From Hydrogenovibrio sp. UBA650 (lineage in GTDB: Bacteria; Pseudomonadota; Gammaproteobacteria; Thiomicrospirales; Thiomicrospiraceae): DNA of 8,541 nucleotides. This document shows, piece after piece, positions 6,013 through 8,541 of this stretch. The position numbers were made by a program, and so were the translations under genes. Below the pieces are notes generated by a model. That model had not been told where the DNA came from. It made no database searches and saw only the letters and a list, made by a program, of their open reading frames with translations. The stretch spans positions 875 to 9,415 of the forward strand of contig DBOI01000153.1 of assembly GCA_002299245.1 (NCBI GenBank), in the 5' to 3' direction. Positions within the stretch are counted from its first letter, which is position 1; every line of letters begins with the position of its first letter.

Positions 6013-7872
6013 ATGTGCGGAATTGTTGGCGGAATAGCCGAAAGAAATATCACTCCAATACTATTAGAAGGCCTCAGAAGACTTGAATACCGAGGCTACG
6101 ATTCAGCAGGGATAGCACTGCTGACAGAGCAAAACAAAATCCAACGCCAAAGAAGCCTGGGTAAGATAATAAACCTAGAAAAATCCATCAATCAGCTTGA
6201 TGATTTTCAGGGACAAATAGGTATAGCCCACACCCGGTGGGCGACCCACGGCAAACCAGCAGAAAACAATGCCCACCCGCACATATGTAATAACGAGGTT
6301 GCCGTAGTTCACAATGGAATAATTGAAAACCATGCCGAACTTAAACAACAGCAAATAGCTCAAGGTTATCAATTTACCTCTGAAACCGATACTGAAGTCA
6401 TTGCTCACGCTATTTATCAAGAAAACCAGCAGACCCAAGACCTTTTTAGCGCGGTACAAAACAGTATTAAAACCCTAGAAGGCGCCTATGCAATCGCCGT
6501 CATGGCGGTAAACTCGCCAGATACACTTATCGTAGCTCGCAAAGGCAGTCCTCTGGTGATTGGAATAGGCTTTAATGAGCACTACATTGCCTCAGACGTT
6601 TCTGCTCTACTGCCAGTAACTCAAACGTTTGTGTTCCTGGAAGAAGGAGACATCGCCAGAGTTCAGCGAGACCAGATTGAAATATTCGACCACAACGGCA
6701 AAGCCGTTGAACGCGCAGTCAAAATTTCAAGCCTATCAGCTAATTCAGTAGAACTTGGCAAACACAGACACTTCATGCACAAAGAGATATTTGAACAACC
6801 GGAAGCGGTTGCCAATACCTTGGTTAGCAGAATCACCGATGAAGAAGTTCTTATTTCCGCTTTTGGACATCAGGCTGAAAATATTTTTGGTTCCATTGAT
6901 CAAGTTCAAATTATTGCTTGTGGAACCTCTTATCACTCCGGATTAACAGCAAAATACTGGATTGAAGATATTTTACAAATCCCCTGTTCCACCGAAGTAG
7001 CGAGTGAGTATCGTTATCGCAATCCAGTTGTTTCAGACAACACCCTGTTTGTCACCATCAGTCAATCTGGAGAAACGGCTGACACCCTTGCAGCCCTGCA
7101 GAAAATAAACCGTTTGAAAGCTCAGAATTCAGCGCTAAATATTCCAACGCTATCAATTTGCAATGTTCCCGAATCGAGCTTAACACGCGAAAGCGACCTA
7201 ACTTTCCTGACCCACGCTGGGCCAGAGATTGGTGTCGCATCAACCAAAGCATTTACCACGCAACTTGTTGCTCTTGCATTAATGACTACCGCAATTGGAA
7301 AAACCAAAGGTTCAATCACAAAAACTCAAGAACAACTTATTGTCGACGGACTCCAGAAACTTCCAGGCCTGATAAAAGACGCTTTAAAGCACGAAGACGT
7401 CATCAAAAACTTAGCTACCGTATTTACAGATAAACACAACGCCCTGTTTTTAGGTCGTGGAACCATGTACCCAATAGCAATGGAAGGTGCACTAAAACTC
7501 AAAGAAATCAGCTACATTCATGCTGAAGCCTACCCCGCTGGAGAGCTAAAACACGGGCCACTCGCTTTGATTGATGATGAAACCCCAGTGGTAGCCATCG
7601 CGCCAAACGATGACCTTCTAGACAAACTCAAATCAAATCTAAAAGAGGTCAAAGCTCGCGGCGGGAAAATGATTGTATTTGAAGACAAGTTTGCTGAAGT
7701 AGAATCAGAAGATGGTATGCAAGTTATAAAAACCACATCAAATGTTGGCCGCATCACAGCGCCTATAACCCTAAACATACCATTACAGCTGCTAAGCTAC
7801 CATGTAGCACTAAACAAAGGAACCGATGTAGACCAACCAAGGAATTTAGCAAAGTCAGTAACGGTTGAATAA
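6013..7872 (+). CDS. glmS: Glutamine-fructose-6-phosphate aminotransferase (isomerizing)
   Basis: A complete 619-residue enzyme that makes glucosamine-6-phosphate from fructose-6-phosphate and glutamine, the entry to UDP-GlcNAc for peptidoglycan, LPS and many EPS. The class II glutaminase domain starts MCGIVGG, with the catalytic Cys at residue 2, exposed after Met removal. It shows RWATHG (74-79), HNG (100-102) and D126 in ETDTEV. Two SIS sugar-isomerase domains follow: the first with CGTSYHSG (303-310) and SQSGETADT (350-358), the second with GRGTMYPIAMEGALKLKEIS (481-500) and ELKHGPLAL (511-519). The C-terminal signature KGTDVDQPRNLAKSVTVE is intact. Length is close to the usual 609. ATG 6013 is required because the nucleophilic Cys must be second. 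The Shine-Dalgarno sequence is weak (AGAAAAA). The gene probably has its own promoter at 5945-5973. No glmS ribozyme-like leader fits in the short upstream region, as expected outside Firmicutes. Confidence 0.97.
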   Translation: MCGIVGGIAERNITPILLEGLRRLEYRGYDSAGIALLTEQNKIQRQRSLGKIINLEKSINQLDDFQGQIGIAHTRWATHGKPAENNAHPHICNNEVAVVHNGIIENHAELKQQQIAQGYQFTSETDTEVIAHAIYQENQQTQDLFSAVQNSIKTLEGAYAIAVMAVNSPDTLIVARKGSPLVIGIGFNEHYIASDVSALLPVTQTFVFLEEGDIARVQRDQIEIFDHNGKAVERAVKISSLSANSVELGKHRHFMHKEIFEQPEAVANTLVSRITDEEVLISAFGHQAENIFGSIDQVQIIACGTSYHSGLTAKYWIEDILQIPCSTEVASEYRYRNPVVSDNTLFVTISQSGETADTLAALQKINRLKAQNSALNIPTLSICNVPESSLTRESDLTFLTHAGPEIGVASTKAFTTQLVALALMTTAIGKTKGSITKTQEQLIVDGLQKLPGLIKDALKHEDVIKNLATVFTDKHNALFLGRGTMYPIAMEGALKLKEISYIHAEAYPAGELKHGPLALIDDETPVVAIAPNDDLLDKLKSNLKEVKARGGKMIVFEDKFAEVESEDGMQVIKTTSNVGRITAPITLNIPLQLLSYHVALNKGTDVDQPRNLAKSVTVE

Positions 7873-7900
7873 AAGTTGATATTTGCTTAGCTTTAATCAA

Positions 7901-7909
7901 AGGAAAAGG
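7901..7909 (+). promoter_or_regulatory. Ribosome binding site of cysD
   Basis: AGGAAAAGG offers two purine-rich matches, the nearer one 9 bases before ATG 7919. It supports the chosen start, which also gives the usual N-terminal length for the family. No convincing promoter or terminator is visible in the 46 bases between glmS and cysD, so read-through from glmS is possible. Confidence 0.6.
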
Positions 7910-7918
7910 CCTGAACAC

Positions 7919-8541
7919 ATGATTTCCAATGTGAAACTCACTCACCTAAAAAAACTTGAAGCAGAAGCAATACATATCATACGTGAAGTCGTTGCAGAGT
8001 TTGAAAATCCGGGAATGCTCTATAGTGTTGGTAAAGATTCCTCGGTAATGCTACACCTTGCTCAAAAGGCCTTTTACCCAGCACCTCCCCCGTTTCCACT
8101 GACACATGTTGATACCACTTGGAAATTCAAAGAAATGATTGAGTTCAGAGACCGTCGCGCCAAAGAGATTGGTATGGAACTTTTTGTTCATATCAACCCA
8201 GAAGGCCCTGAAATTAATATTTCACCATTTGAGCACGGTTCAAGCATGCACACCGATATTATGAAAACACAAGGACTTCGTCAGGCCTTGGATAAATACA
8301 AGTTTGATGCCATATTTGGGGGTGCAAGACGCGATGAAGAAAAGTCTCGCGCCAAAGAAAGGATCTACTCTTTCCGTGATAAAAACCATCGCTGGAACCC
8401 AAAAAATCAACGTCCCGAACTGTGGGATATATACAACGGCAAACACAAAAAAGGCGAATCTATTCGTGTGTTTCCACTGTCAAACTGGACCGAACTCGAT
8501 ATCTGGCAATACATCTACTTAGAAAACATTGAAATCCCTAG
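7919..8541 (+). CDS. cysD: Sulfate adenylyltransferase subunit 2 (CysD/NodP), 3' truncated by the window end
   Basis: The first 207 residues are present of a protein usually about 300 long. It is the catalytic subunit of ATP sulfurylase, which with the GTPase CysN/NodQ converts sulfate and ATP to adenylyl-sulfate. Visible signatures are THLKKLEAEAIHIIREVVAE at the N-terminus and the PP-loop YSVGKDSSVMLHL (S36-S41), which binds the ATP pyrophosphate. Also present are HVDTTWKFKEMIEFRDRR, HTDIMKTQGLRQAL, GGARRDEEKSRAKER (134-148) and RVFPLSNWTELDIWQYIY. The fold is that of PAPS-reductase-like PP-loop ATPases. The reading frame is intact to the edge. The next gene is expected to be cysN or cysNC but lies outside the window. 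Its position beside an EPS locus leaves open whether the activated sulfate feeds cysteine synthesis or polymer sulfation. Confidence 0.95.
   Translation, partial: MISNVKLTHLKKLEAEAIHIIREVVAEFENPGMLYSVGKDSSVMLHLAQKAFYPAPPPFPLTHVDTTWKFKEMIEFRDRRAKEIGMELFVHINPEGPEINISPFEHGSSMHTDIMKTQGLRQALDKYKFDAIFGGARRDEEKSRAKERIYSFRDKNHRWNPKNQRPELWDIYNGKHKKGESIRVFPLSNWTELDIWQYIYLENIEIP

Noticed and set aside
5808..6053. Reverse-strand frame of 81 codons across the gap and the glmS start
   Set aside because: It is antisense to the ugd remnant and glmS, and has no recognisable motif or ribosome binding site.

Overview
The window looks like part of an AT-rich gammaproteobacterial chromosome carrying the export and regulation end of an exopolysaccharide (EPS) locus. 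The organism is inferred only from gene order and protein similarity. The set beta-barrel, short OPX protein, BY-kinase and VpsP-like protein recalls the vpsM-N-O-P genes of Vibrio and related marine bacteria. The genus cannot be named from the sequence. All recognised genes are on the + strand.

Layout. Positions 1-101 hold the Gly/Ser-rich end of an upstream gene, followed by a strong Rho-independent terminator at 123-160. Only 12 bases after its U-tract a compact operon begins: an outer-membrane beta-barrel protein (173-1315), a short periplasmic OPX/Wza-type export protein (1350-1883), a Wzc-type co-polymerase and tyrosine autokinase (1884-4121), a PHP-type tyrosine phosphatase (4180-4917) and a single-pass membrane protein resembling VpsP (4934-5674). 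The 338-base gap at 5675-6012 is not empty. It contains the collapsed remains of a UDP-glucose 6-dehydrogenase gene (ugd, 5698-5918) and then a good sigma-70 promoter for glmS. Complete glmS (6013-7872) follows, and the window ends inside cysD (7919-8541).

How the genes fit together. The kinase/co-polymerase would control chain length and assembly in the inner membrane, with the phosphatase resetting its Tyr-rich tail. The OPX protein is too short to cross the outer membrane, so the beta-barrel protein is the likely outer-membrane exit channel, a composite OPX/beta-barrel translocon. GlmS supplies glucosamine-6-phosphate for UDP-GlcNAc. CysD, with a CysN partner expected beyond the window, makes adenylyl-sulfate for cysteine synthesis or possibly for polymer sulfation. 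The ugd remnant suggests that an ancestor of this locus also supplied UDP-glucuronate.

Most notable for follow-up are the ugd remnant, the composite export system, the terminator placed against the first gene of the operon, and a hairpin that may hide the ribosome binding site of the phosphatase gene. I found no tRNA, rRNA, CRISPR array, insertion sequence or attachment site.
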